Shown: piece after piece, positions 9,328 through 19,408 of the stretch | How the letters are laid out: every line of letters starts with the position of its first letter | Position numbering within the stretch: the first letter of the stretch is position 1 | Origin: Paraoerskovia sediminicola | Lineage (GTDB): Bacteria; Actinomycetota; Actinomycetes; Actinomycetales; Cellulomonadaceae | DNA length: 64,000 nucleotides | Direction of reading: 5' to 3' | Assembly: GCF_030296575.1 (NCBI RefSeq) | Contig: NZ_AP027729.1 | Location: 868,001 to 932,000 of the forward strand | Program-made: the position numbers and the translations under genes | Notes under the pieces: generated by a model | What the model was told of the DNA's origin: nothing | The model's database searches: none | What the model saw: the letters and a program-made list of their open reading frames with translations, nothing else

Positions 9328-11711
9328 TCAGCCGAAGATCGCCGGCAGGGTCCCCCGGTACGCGGCGTCCGCCTCGGCGAGCGGGATCGTGAACAGGCCC
9401 GCGACCTCCAGGGCCTCGACCGACCCGGCGTCGCCCTCGGCGGGCTCACCAGTCTCGGCGTCGATGGCGTGACCCGTCGAGCCGATCTTCAGGTACGGCA
9501 CGCCGCGCGCGACGCAGGCGTCGACGAGCTTCTGGGCCTGCGCACGCGGCACCGACACGATCGCGCGGGCCGTGGACTCCGAGAACAGCGCCTCGAACGG
9601 CGTCACGCCGTCGCGCTCGCAGACGGCGTCGAGCGAGACCTTCGCTCCCGTCCCGAAGCGAAGGGAGGACTCGAGCAGCGCCTGCACGAGACCGCCGTCC
9701 GACAGGTCGTGCGCGGCCGAGACGACGTGGTCACGACCCGCGTTAACGAGGACGCCCGCGAGCGCCCGCTCGGCAGCGAGGTCGAGCTGCGGCGGGACCC
9801 CGCCGAGGTGACCGTGGACGACGTCCGCCCAGGCGGAACCGTCGAGCTCGCCGCGCGTCGTGCCCAGGAGCACCAGGTGCTCCCCGACTCGCGGAAACCG
9901 GACGGCGTGGCTCGCGCGACGTCGTCCAGCACCCCGAGCACACCGACGACCGGGGTCGGGTGGATCGACGAGTCGATGCGGCCCGGCTCGCCGGTGCCGT
10001 TGTAGAGCGAGACGTTGCCGCCGGTGACAGGGACACCGAGCTCCTGGCAGCCGTCGGCGAGGCCCTCGATGGCCTCCACGAGCTGCCACATCGAGTCCGG
10101 GTCCTCGGGCGAGCCGAAGTTGAGGCAGTCGGTGACCGCGAGGGGTCGCGCCCCGGTCGCGGCGACGTTCCGGTAGGCCTCGGCCAGCGCGAGCTGGGCA
10201 CCCGTGCGGGGGTCGAGCTTCGCGAACCGGCCGTTGGCGTCCGTCGCGAGGGCGACCCCGAGCCCGGTCTCCTCGTCGACCCGGACGACCCCGCCGTCGT
10301 CCGGCTGCGCGAGGGCGGTGTTGCCCTGGACGAACCGGTCGTACTGGTCGGTGACCCACTCCTTGGAGGCGTGGTTCGGGCTGGCGAGGACCTGCAGCGC
10401 GGTGGCCCGGAGCTCGTCCGCCGTGGCCGGGCGGGCGAAGCGCTCCGCGGCCTCGGGCGTCGAGATCGAGTCGGCGTTGAGGCCGTCCATCCAGGCCGGG
10501 CGGGCGTAGGGGCGGTCGTAGACCGGGCCCTCGTGCGCGACCGTCCTGGGGTCGACGTCGACGATCCGCTGGCCGTGGTGGTCGATCGTCAGGCGGCCGG
10601 AGCCGTTGACCTCGCCGATGACGGAGGTCTCGACGTCCCACTTGCCGGTGATCGCGAGGAACGCGTCGAGCTTGTCGGGCGTGACGACCGCCATCATGCG
10701 CTCCTGCGACTCCGACATGAGGATCTCGCCGGCGTTCAGGGACGGGTCGCGCAGCAGGACGTCGTCGAGCTCGACGTGCATGCCGCCGTCACCGTTCGAG
10801 GCGAGCTCGGACGTGGCGCACGAGATGCCCGCCGCGCCGAGGTCCTGGATGCCCTCGACGACCTTCGCCGCGTAGAGCTCGAGGCAGCACTCGATGAGCA
10901 CCTTCTCCATGAAGGGGTCGCCCACCTGGACGCTCGGGCGCTTGGCCGGGACGCCGTCCTCGAACGTCTCGGACGCGAGGATCGACGCACCGCCGATGCC
11001 GTCGCCGCCGGTGCGCGCGCCGAACAGGATCACCTTGTTGCCGGTGCCCGAGGCGTTGGCGAGGTGGATGTCCTCGTGGCGCAGCACGCCGAGGCACAGC
11101 GCGTTCACGAGCGGGTTGCCCTGGTAGCAGGGGTCGAACACGAGCTCGCCGCCGATGTTGGGCAGGCCGAGCGAGTTGCCGTAACCGCCGACGCCGGACA
11201 CGACGCCGTGCACCACGCGCGCCGTGTCGGGGTGGTCGACCGCGCCGAAGCGCAGCTGGTCCATGACCGCCACCGGGCGGGCACCCATCGAGATGATGTC
11301 GCGGACGATGCCGCCCACCCCGGTCGCGGCACCCTGGTAGGGCTCCACGTAGCTCGGGTGGTTGTGCGACTCGACCTTGAACGTCACGGCCCAGCCGTCG
11401 CCGATGTCGACGACACCCGCGTTCTCACCGATGCCGACGAGCAGGTGCTCCTTCATCTCGGGGGTCACGCGGTCGCCGAACTTGCGCAGGTGGTTCTTCG
11501 ACGACTTGTACGAGCAGTGCTCGGACCACATCACCGAGTACATCGCGAGCTCGGCGGCCGTGGGGCGCCGCCCCAGGATGTCGACGATGCGGGCGTACTC
11601 GTCGGGCTTCAGGCCGAGCTCGGCGAAGGGCAGAGCCTCGTCGGGCGTCGCAGCGGCGTTCTCGACCGTGTCGAGCACGGGGCGGGGCTGGGCGTTCGTG
11701 GGGGCGCTCAT
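9328..11711 (-). CDS. purL: Phosphoribosylformylglycinamidine synthase, large (synthetase) subunit; one frame break
   Basis: This is the short PurL type that works with PurQ and PurS (both at 27.8-28.8 kb) to convert FGAR to FGAM using ATP and glutamine-derived ammonia. Conserved blocks are [61 protein letters not shown] and [13 protein letters not shown], then [13 protein letters not shown] in the C-terminal half. The frame breaks after SGFRESG; adding one base to the run at 9882-9885 restores [15 protein letters not shown] and an intact protein of about 794 residues, the family length. Since the gene should be needed for purine synthesis, I read the break as an assembly error. The ATG at 11711 follows GAGGGA. 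Confidence 0.94.
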
Positions 11712-11832
11712 CGGATCCCTCGTCGGTGGCGTGCCGGGCAGCCGCCACGACGACGCCCCGCCGGGATCCGGCCGACCGTGAAGGACGACCGGCGGGCGAG
11801 CGACGAACGGCGCGGGCTGCGGAGTCGGCGCC

Positions 11833-11838
11833 AGTCTA
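11833..11838 (-). promoter_or_regulatory. Probable -10 box of purL
   Basis: TAGACT on the minus strand, followed by GGCGCCG, lies about 120 nt ahead of purL. The purS promoter has the same TAGACTGGC start. Confidence 0.45.
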
Positions 11839-11889
11839 TCCGGGCTCACGGAGCACGATCCGCACCGTCCCACGGGCCGCCCGCCGCCC

Positions 11890-11895
11890 TAGGCT
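11890..11895 (+). promoter_or_regulatory. Probable -10 box for a leaderless start
   Basis: TAGGCT is followed by 6 nt and the GTG of the DUF2599 lipoprotein, and no ribosome-binding site is seen in between. Confidence 0.5.
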
Positions 11896-11901
11896 GGCGA
11901 C

Positions 11902-12842
11902 GTGCGCCCCGCCCTCCCGCTCGCTCGAGTCCCGGCCCCCGGCCGGGCTCGGGTGATCCTCGCTCTGGTCGCCACGCTGTCCCTCACGGTTCTGGCCGGG
12001 TGCGGGACGACGTCCGGCACCCCGACCACGCCGGCGACGCCCGATCCCGGGACGCCGACGTCCACCCCGATCCCGGTCGAGCCCCCGGCGACGGAGGCCC
12101 TCGCCGTGGGTGAGGTCGGGCTCGCGGTCGAGGCGATCGGCGCCGCGGGCACGCCGTCGGTCGCGGTCGCCGAGGGTGCACCGCACAGCCAGGTCGCGAC
12201 GGTCGGCGGCGCGTCGGTGGTCACCCTGACCCCGAGGCGCCCGCCGGCGCGACGTTCGAGCGCAACGCCGACGGGACGGTCTCGGTCCTGGGCGACGAGG
12301 GAGCCGTGGTCGGCGGCCTCGACGTCACGGCGACCGGATACGACGTCGCGGTCGAACCCACCGCGCTGACGATCCGGGCCGCAGCGGAGACCGCACCCAC
12401 CCCCACCGACCTGCCGACCGACCTGCCGACCGACGGCGGACTCGAGACCGCACGGCCGCCGTCCGACACCGCGTCGGCGGCGACGGCGACGGCGACGCCC
12501 GGGGCCGAGGGCGAGCCGGGCGACGACGGACAGGCCGGGGACGAGGTGCTCGTCACGCTCGGGGCCGACCCGCTGGAGTCGGCCACGTGGGGCACGGCGG
12601 AGGGCGGGCGCTCGCTGGCCGTCGACCCCACGGAGTGGGCGCGCCACGCGGGCGTCGCGGGCCTCGACGCGACCTGGGCGGCAGTCGTCGCGGCGCAACC
12701 CGACGCGGACACACCCGGCATGCGCGACCAGCTCGAGTGCCACGCGCTCGGCGCCCCGGACAAGGCGACGTGGAACCTCGAGCCGTGGCGACCAGACGTC
12801 GGGCTGGTCGAGGTCGCGCTCGCCCGCTGCAACCCGGTCTGA
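11902..12842 (+). CDS. DUF2599 lipoprotein (one frame break)
   Basis: The protein has a basic N-terminus, a hydrophobic stretch and a lipobox LTVLAGC with the lipidated Cys at residue 34, then a Thr/Pro-rich linker. After adding one base to the CCCC run at 12230-12233 the frame continues through EAPAGATFERNADGTVSVLG to a C-terminal DUF2599 domain marked by CHALGAPDKATWNLEPWRPD and a final Cys (ARCNPV). The total is about 313 residues. DUF2599 domains are found in exported actinobacterial proteins, but the function is unknown. A repeated TDLPTDLPTD spacer separates the two halves. The GTG start lies 6 nt after a TAGGCT box. The gene is divergent from purL. Confidence 0.82.
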
Positions 12843-12929
12843 CCCACCCGCGGCTGCCGGCTGCCGGCTGCGCACGGATTGCGACGACGTCCGTGCGGCC
12901 GGACGATGCCCCCGTCGGAGGGAGGCCTC

Positions 12930-14378
12930 ATGAGCAACGACGCTCAGCAGTCCGTTCAGCACCAGCCCGAGCTCCGGCGCGTGATGGGGCCGAAGCTCCT
13001 GCTGCTCTTCATCGTCGGGGACATCCTCGGCACCGGCGTGTACGCGCTGACCGGCCAGGTCGCGGGCGAGGTCGGCGGCGCCGCGTGGCTGCCGTTCCTC
13101 GTCGCGTTCGTGGTGGCCACGATCACCGCGTTCTCGTACCTCGAGCTGGTCACGAAGTACCCGACCGCTGCGGGCGCGGCGCTCTACACGCACAAGGCGT
13201 TCGGCATCCACCTGCTGACGTTCGTCGTCGCGTTCATGGTCATGAGCTCGGGCATCACGTCGGCGTCCACGGCGTCGGACGCCTTCGCCGGCTTCGTGTC
13301 CGACGGGTTCGGGCTGGACCTCGAGCTCGGCGGCACCGGCCGCATCGCGATCGCCCTCGGCTTCATGACGCTCGTCGCGCTCGTGAACATCCGTGGTGTC
13401 TCGGAGAGCGTGAAGGCGAACGTCGTCCTGTCGCTCGTCGAGCTGTCCGGTCTGCTGCTCGTGATCTTCATCGGCCTCTGGGCGATGACGCAGGGTCGCG
13501 CCGACTTCACGGAGGTGATGATCTTCGAGAGCGCCGACGACAAGAGCGTGTTCCTCGCCGTGACCGCCGCCACCACGCTCGCGTTCTTCGCGATGGTGGG
13601 CTTCGAGGACTCCGTGAACATGGCCGAGGAGTGCCGGGACCCCGTGCGCGACTTCCCGCGCATGATGCTCACGGGGCTGTCGATCACGGGCCTCATCTAC
13701 GTCGCCGTCTCGATCACGGCCGTCGCGCTGGTCCCGGTGGGAGACCTCGCCGACGAGACCAAGGGATCCGCGCTGACCCAGGTCGTCGCCGCCGGGGCGC
13801 CCGACCTGCCGTTCGACACGATCTTCCCGTTCATCGGCATGTTCGCCGTCGCGAACTCGGCGCTCATCAACATGCTCATGGCGTCCCGGCTGCTCTACGG
13901 CATGGCGAACCAGGGCGTGCTCCCCCGCGCGTTCGGCAAGGTGCTGGCGAAGCGGCGCACGCCGTGGGTGTCGATCCTGGTGACGACCGCGATCTCGTTC
14001 GCGCTCATCGTGTACGTCGTGCGCCAGTCCGCGACCGAGGGCGGGGCCAACTCGATCGCCCTGCTCGGCGGGACCACCTCGCTGCTCCTGCTCGTCGTCT
14101 TCGCGATCGTCAACGTCGCCCTGCTCGTGCTGCGCCGCGACACCGTCGACCACGATCACTTCCACACCAAGGTCCCGCTCGCCGTCCTCGGCGCGCTCAC
14201 CTGCGCCTACCTCGCCGGGCCCTGGGCGCGCAGCGACGAGCAGCAGTCGCAGTACCTGATCGCCGGCGCGCTGGTCGCCGTCGGCGTGCTGCTGTCGTTC
14301 ATCACGTGGCTCTACAACCGGTCGCACGGCACGAAGACGCAGTTCGAGGACGTGAGCACGCTCGACAGCGACCGCTGA
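12930..14378 (+). CDS. APC-family amino acid permease
   Basis: The 482-residue protein has about twelve hydrophobic segments. The first contains GDILGTGVYALTGQVAGEVG, the unwound TM1 substrate site typical of APC transporters, and TM2 has FSYLELVTKYPTAAGAALYT. A conserved cytoplasmic loop reads GFEDSVNMAEECRDPVRDFP. The family exchanges or symports amino acids or polyamines across the cytoplasmic membrane; the substrate cannot be assigned from sequence. The ATG at 12930 has a strong GGAGG site, preferred over an upstream in-frame ATG with none. The C-terminus is short, hydrophilic and cytoplasmic. acyP follows 70 nt later on the same strand with its own promoter-like box. Confidence 0.9.
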   Translation: MSNDAQQSVQHQPELRRVMGPKLLLLFIVGDILGTGVYALTGQVAGEVGGAAWLPFLVAFVVATITAFSYLELVTKYPTAAGAALYTHKAFGIHLLTFVVAFMVMSSGITSASTASDAFAGFVSDGFGLDLELGGTGRIAIALGFMTLVALVNIRGVSESVKANVVLSLVELSGLLLVIFIGLWAMTQGRADFTEVMIFESADDKSVFLAVTAATTLAFFAMVGFEDSVNMAEECRDPVRDFPRMMLTGLSITGLIYVAVSITAVALVPVGDLADETKGSALTQVVAAGAPDLPFDTIFPFIGMFAVANSALINMLMASRLLYGMANQGVLPRAFGKVLAKRRTPWVSILVTTAISFALIVYVVRQSATEGGANSIALLGGTTSLLLLVVFAIVNVALLVLRRDTVDHDHFHTKVPLAVLGALTCAYLAGPWARSDEQQSQYLIAGALVAVGVLLSFITWLYNRSHGTKTQFEDVSTLDSDR

Positions 14379-14417
14379 CCAGGCTCTCGCCCGCCTGGCG
14401 GCGCTGGCTGCGGCAGA

Positions 14418-14423
14418 TACCGT
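14418..14423 (+). promoter_or_regulatory. Possible -10 box of acyP
   Basis: TACCGT lies 26 nt ahead of the acyP start. Unlike the leaderless genes here, acyP also has a GGAGG site, so this box would give a short leader. Confidence 0.35.
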
Positions 14424-14448
14424 CGAGCATCCGACCGACGGAGGCCCC

Positions 14449-14697
14449 ATGACGGACGACGATCGCGAACACCGGCACGCCGCCTTCCGCGTCCACGGCG
14501 ATGTCCAAGGGGTCGGGTTCCGCTGGACGACCCGTCAGGAGCTCGACCGGCTCGGGCTCGACGGCGAGGCGACGAACCTGCCCGACGGCACGGTCCGCGT
14601 CACCGCGTCCGGTCCGGCGCCCGCGCTCGACCGGCTCCGCGCGTGGCTCGAGGGCGGGTCGACTCCCGGCACGGTCACCGGCGTCGACGTCGAGTGA
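14449..14697 (+). CDS. acyP: Acylphosphatase
   Basis: The 82-residue protein carries the acylphosphatase signature FRVHGDVQGVGFRWTTRQE, in which Arg24-equivalent (the R of FRW) and the glycine loop bind phosphate, and the second signature NLPDGTVRVTASG containing the catalytic Asn. Length and fold order match the family. The enzyme hydrolyses acyl phosphates such as acetyl phosphate or 1,3-bisphosphoglycerate in the cytoplasm. The ATG at 14449 follows GGAGG at good spacing. It is convergent with the acyl-CoA oxidase gene 106 nt away. Confidence 0.93.
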   Translation: MTDDDREHRHAAFRVHGDVQGVGFRWTTRQELDRLGLDGEATNLPDGTVRVTASGPAPALDRLRAWLEGGSTPGTVTGVDVE

Positions 14698-14803
14698 CCC
14701 GTCCACGTGTCGACACACGACCGGCGCGCGATCGGTCGGGCCGGACGTGAGTCCGCCCGACCGATCGCCGGGCCGGCGCAAGGTCGCTGCCGGGCGCCGG
14801 GCG

Positions 14804-17022
14804 TCAGCGCCGGGACGCGCCGACCTTCGCCTGAGCCTTCTTCTGCGACTTCTCGCTCACGGGCGCGTCCCCGCTCGCCCGCAGCTCCCGGTAGTACGCC
14901 CGCGCCTCGTCCTGGCGCTCGGCCTCGGCACCCGACGCGATCTTGGCCCGCAGGTGCTCGGGGCCGAAGCCCCAGGCGTCGACGAGGTCCTGCGCGTGCG
15001 GGCGCAGCCGGACGAGCAGCCGCTCGATGTAGCTCGTCACGGTCCGGGCGCGCTGACCCGACAGCCGACCGTTGATCAGGTACCAGGCGAGGTTGCGCTC
15101 GACGAGCGTGAGCCCGAACAGGTCGCGCACTCGGGTCAGCACCTCGCGGGTGCCCGAGTCCTCGATCTGCGTCAGCGCCTGCGTGAACGCCTCCCACCGC
15201 AGCAGGTCGGCGTGCGCCTTCGCGGCCTCGACGAGCTCCGCCTGGTGCGCGTCGAAGATCCGCGCCGCCTCGACGGGCGCGGCCTTCTGCGCCGGCCGCA
15301 GAGCGGTGGCGAGCTCCTCGACCATCGTGTCGACGCGGTCTGTCAGGAGCGCGCGCTGCGTGTCGGTCTCGCGCAGGTGGCCGGCCGCGCGCCGGGCGGA
15401 ACCCTGGTCGGCGAACGCCTGCGCCGCCCGCTTGAGCGGGGTGCGGTGCAGGGCGGCGGATGCCGCGCGGTCGACGACGTAGCGGGCCATGCCGCCCGGC
15501 GTCGCGCCCTTGAGCTCCTTGGCGTAGTCGCTGAGCAGCCGCTTGCCGACGAGCTGCAGCAGCACCGTGTTGTCGCCCTCGAACGTCGCGTAGACGTCCA
15601 TGTCGGCGTGCAGGCTCGTGATGCGGTTCTCGGTGAGGAACCCGGCACCGCCGCACGCCTCGCGGGTCTCCTGGAGCGTGTCGAGCGCGAACCGGGTGCT
15701 CGACGCCTTGAGCGCCGCGGCGGTCGTCTCGAGGTCCTCCCGGGTCTCCGGGGTGTCCTCCTCGCCCGAGAACACCGTGTGGAAGAGGTCGAGCAGCCGG
15801 TCGTGCGCGAAGTGCGTCGCGTACGCCTCGGCGATCGCGGGGATCAGGCGGCGGCGGTGGGTCCCGTAGTCGAGGATCACGACCTCGTCGGTCGCCGAGG
15901 CGCCGGTGAACTGGCGTCGCTGGTTGCCGTACGTCACGGCGATCTGCAGGCCGATCTTGGCGGCGTTCGAGGCCGCGCCGTCGAGCGAGACGCGACCCTG
16001 GACGAGGGAGCCGAGCATGGTGAAGAAGCGGCGCCCGGGGCTGTCGATCGGGGACGAGTAGGTCCCGTCCGCGTCGACCGAGCCGTAGCGGGAGAGCAGG
16101 TCGCGGCGGGGCACGCGGACGTGGTCGAAGTGCAGGCGACCGTTGTCGACCCCGTTCAGCCCGCCCTTCTGCCCGTCGTCCTCCCCGCCGATCCCGGGCA
16201 GGAACTCGCCCGCCCGGCCGTCCTCGCCGGTCGTGCGGATCGGGACGTAGAAGCAGTGCACACCGTGGTTGACGCCGCCGGTGACGAGCTGGGCGAAGAC
16301 CGTCGCCGCGGTCGCGTGGACGGCCGCGTTGCCGAGGTAGTCCTTCCAGGCCGCACGGAACGGCGTGTGGAGCACGAACTCCTCGGTCGCCGGGTCGTAG
16401 GTCGCGGTCGTGGCGACGCTCGCGACGTCCGACCCGTGACCGGTCTCCGTCATCGCGAAGGCGCCCGGCACCGACAGGTCCATCGCCGCGGGCAGCAGAC
16501 GGTCCTGCTGCTCCTCGTCGCCGAGGTGCAGGATCGCCGAGGCGAAGAGGCCCCACTGCACGCCGGCCTTGATCTGCAGCGACGGGTCGGCGGCGACGAG
16601 CTCCTCGAAGCCGGCGAGGTTCGCGCCCGGGTTGTCCCCGCCACCGAGGCGCTCCGGGAACGCGAGGTGCACCTGGCCCTTGGCGGCGAGGGCGCGGCAC
16701 TGAGCGAGCACGCGCTCGCGGTGCTCCTCCTTGCTCAGGCCCTCGACCTTGTGGAACTCCGGGTCGCCGGCCGTCGCTCGGGCCGACGCGCGCAGGTCGG
16801 CCCAGCGACCGAGCAGGTGCCGGGCGAGGCTCTCGACGTCGACGTGCGCGTCACCGCGCTCGTCGCCCGCGGAGGACGGCGTGCCCGCCCCGGTCCGGAC
16901 CGGGGACGTGCGGACGTCGCCGTCGACGGTGCCGGCGGTCGTGTTGGTGGTGGTCTCCCCCGCGCTACCTCGGTCTCGGCGGGTGCAGCGGAGTCGGGGG
17001 TCGTGTCAGACGTCGTGGTCAT
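14804..17022 (-). CDS. Acyl-CoA oxidase / dehydrogenase family protein (one frame break)
   Basis: The bridged product has about 739 residues. The FAD-binding acyl-CoA dehydrogenase core includes FAMTETGHGSDVASVATTAT and TGASATDEVVILDYGTHRRR; then come SSTRFALDTLQETREACGGA and YATFEGDNTVLLQLVGKRLL, the arrangement of peroxisomal-type acyl-CoA oxidases, followed by an extended helical C-terminal domain. It should introduce the trans-2 double bond in beta-oxidation. One base is missing in the run at 16957-16961, in a low-complexity N-terminal tail; without it the real core would start from an unlikely internal ATG. The ATG at 17022 overlaps the stop of the TetR gene (ATGA), so translation is probably coupled. 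The C-terminus is basic (KKAQAKVGASRR). Confidence 0.87.
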
Positions 17023-17735
17023 CGGTTCTCCTCGGGTGCGGCGGGGTCAGGGGTGTCGGACGGCGCAGCGGCCGTCGGGTTCGGGGCGGCGTGCTGGGAG
17101 AGGACCCCGACCGGGCCGAACCACAGCCAGTCGGCGACCTGCCCGGTGAGCTCGTCGAGCGTCGGGGCGCCGGGGTCGGTGCGGTGCTTGAGCCACCACT
17201 CGCCGGAGCCGCGGACGAACCCGACGGCTCCCGCGGCCCACGACGAGGCGACGACGTCGGTCACGTGCGCGACCTGCGCGAACGGGCGCGCCACGAGCTC
17301 CGTCACGGAGTCGAGGAACGCGTCGAGGGGCACCCGGGCGCCGGCACCGGCGCCGTCCGTGCCGGCGACAGCCCCGGTCCGGGCGACGAACCAGTACACG
17401 TTGGGCGACTGGTCGACCATCTCGAGGTAGACGCGCACCATGGCGCGCAGCGCGCGCTTGGGCGTGCCGGCCTCGTCGGCCGCGCTGCTGAGCGCGTGGT
17501 GCATCTGCACGCCGACGTCCTCGCCGACGGCCCGCTGGAGCCCGGTCTTGTCGTCGAAGTACCGGTAGACGATCGACTTGGAGGTGCCGCACTGGGCGGC
17601 GATCTCGTCCATGGACGCCTCGGGACCGTGCTTGTGCACAGCCTTGCGCGCGAGAGCGAGCAGCGCGGCTCGTCGGGTGGCACGATGCTCGTCCCACCTC
17701 GTCGAGCGTCCGTCCGCGACGGTCTCGTGGGTCAC
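17019..17735 (-). CDS. TetR-family transcriptional regulator
   Basis: The N-terminal DNA-binding domain reads RATRRAALLALARKAVHKHG, then MDEIAAQCGTSKSIVYRYFD, the typical TetR helix-turn-helix, and is followed by an all-helical ligand domain of about 160 residues. The GTG at 17735 is chosen because GGGAGG precedes it and the HTH then starts close to the N-terminus; a longer frame reaches 17873. The stop overlaps the acyl-CoA oxidase start by 4 nt. A perfect inverted repeat lies upstream, between this operon and the divergent thiolase operon. By analogy with FadR/KstR-type TetR proteins it probably represses both arms and responds to an acyl-CoA; that is inference. Confidence 0.88.
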   Translation of the reverse strand: MTHETVADGRSTRWDEHRATRRAALLALARKAVHKHGPEASMDEIAAQCGTSKSIVYRYFDDKTGLQRAVGEDVGVQMHHALSSAADEAGTPKRALRAMVRVYLEMVDQSPNVYWFVARTGAVAGTDGAGAGARVPLDAFLDSVTELVARPFAQVAHVTDVVASSWAAGAVGFVRGSGEWWLKHRTDPGAPTLDELTGQVADWLWFGPVGVLSQHAAPNPTAAAPSDTPDPAAPEENR

Positions 17736-17867
17736 TGCGCCTCCCGCGTGCCCGACGTCGGTGTCGTCCGCCCGTCGTGACGCCCTCGCTCGGAGGTCGT
17801 CCCGTCCGGGACTCTCCGGCGACGTGGGCACTGCAAGCGCCGCCGGGGATGTGGCACCTATGACGGT

Positions 17868-17899
17868 ACTCACATGAAACTGAGAGTATCAGGTACTCT
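17868..17899. promoter_or_regulatory. TetR-type operator between divergent beta-oxidation operons
   Basis: AGAGTA-TCAGG-TACTCT (17883-17899) is a perfect inverted repeat with 6-nt arms. Just left of it, TACTCA (17868-17873) and TGAGAGTA form a second, overlapping imperfect repeat. It sits between the TetR/acyl-CoA oxidase operon and the thiolase operon and is the only clear palindrome in that gap. Confidence 0.7.
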
Positions 17900-17975
17900 G
17901 AATCTCGGACACCCCTGCGGGAGCCGAGCACCGACGACGCGGCCCGCAGCGCACCCGAGCGAAGGAGCACCGGCC

Positions 17976-19405
17976 GTGGCCGACCAGACGAGCACGACAC
18001 CCCCACCTCCCGTCCCGGTTCCCCGACCGGATCGACCGGCGCCTCCCGGGACGCCGTGATCATCGGCGGGAACCGCATCCCGTTCTCGCGCGCCGGGGGC
18101 AAGTACTCCCGCGTGAGCAACCAGGACATGTTCACCGCCGCGCTCGAAGGGCTCGTCGCCCGGTTCGGCCTCCAGGGCGAACGGCTCGGCGAGGTCGTCG
18201 GCGGCGCCGTCCTCAAGCACTCCCGCGACTTCAACCTGATCCGCGAGTCGGTCCTCGGCTCGTCCCTGTCGCCGCAGACCCCGGCCTACGACCTGCAGCA
18301 GGCGTGCGCCACCGGCCTCGAGGCCGTCGTGACCATCGCCAACAAGATCCGCCTCGGCCAGGTCGAGTCCGGCATCGCCGGCGGCGCCGACAGCATCTCG
18401 GACGCCCCGATCGCCGTCAGCGAGGGCCTGCGCCGGGTGCTGCTCGAGGCCGGCCACGCACGCTCCACCGGGTCGCGGATCAAGGCGTTCCTCAAGCTGC
18501 GCCCGTCCGACGTGGCTCCGCTGACCCCCAGCACCGACGAGCCGCGCACCGGGCTGTCCATGGGCGAGCACCAGGCCGTCACGACCGCCCGCTGGGGCGT
18601 CACCCGCGAGGCGCAGGACGAGATCGCGCTCGCCAGCCACCTCAACCTCGCGGCCGCCTGGGAGTCGGGCTTCTTCGACGACCTCGTGACCCCGTTCCAG
18701 GGCCTCACCCGCGACCAGAACCTGCGCGCCGACTCGTCCGCCGAGAAGCTGGCGAAGCTCAAGCCCGTGTTCGGCAAGCGGCTCGGCGGGCCCGAGGGCG
18801 AGGGCCCCGAGCCCACCATGACCGCCGGGAACTCGACCCCGCTGACCGACGGCGCCTCCGCCGTCCTGCTCGGTTCGCGCGCGTGGGCCACCGAGCGCAA
18901 CCTTCCCGTCCTCGCTCGCGTCGTCGACGCCGAGACCGCCGCCGTCGACTACGTCCACGGCCACGAGGGCCTGCTCATGGCGCCGACCCACGCCGTCGCG
19001 CGCCTTCTCGCCCGTCAGGGGCTGACCCTCCAGGACTTCGACCTCTACGAGATCCACGAGGCCTTCGCGGCGACCGTCCTCTCGGCGCTGGCCGCCTGGG
19101 AGGACGCCGACTTCTGCCGCGACGAGCTCGGCCTGGACGCCCCGCTGGGGTCGATCGACCGCGCACGGCTGAACGTGCACGGGTCCTCGGTCGCCGCCGG
19201 TCACCCGTTCGCCGCGACCGGCGGGCGCATCGTCGCCACGGCTGCGAAGCTCGTGGCCGCGAAGGCCGCCGAGACCGGCCGCACCGCCCGCGTCCTCATC
19301 TCCGTCTGCGCCGCCGGCGGGCTCGGGGTCGCCGCGATCCTGGAGGCCGACCCCGACGACGCCACCGCCGCGACCGGCACCACGACCACCGCACAGGAGG
19401 GCTGA
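17976..19405 (+). CDS. fadA: Acetyl-CoA acyltransferase (thiolase; one frame break)
   Basis: The thiolase cleaves 3-ketoacyl-CoA to acetyl-CoA and a shortened acyl-CoA. The nucleophilic Cys is in LQQACATGLEAV, the His-containing motif is NVHGSSVAAGHPFAATGGR, and the second Cys is in ISVCAAGGLGVAAIL. It belongs to the FadI/FadA2-like branch. The GTG at 17976 has a GAAGGAG site; the N-terminal tail then needs one extra base in the CCCCC run at 18000-18004 to read through PPTSRPGSPTGSTGASRDAV into the conserved start VIIGGNRIPFSRAGG. The product is about 476 residues. fabG4-like starts 3 nt after the stop. The order thiolase, FabG4-like, MaoC resembles mycobacterial fadA2, fabG4 and htdX. Confidence 0.92.
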
Positions 19406-19408
19406 ACC

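Noticed and set aside
9882..9885. purL as a true pseudogene
   Set aside because: Both halves keep every conserved motif and one added base in a CCCC run restores the full family length. The same kind of loss hits purD, clpB and eleven other genes, so a shared technical cause is simpler.
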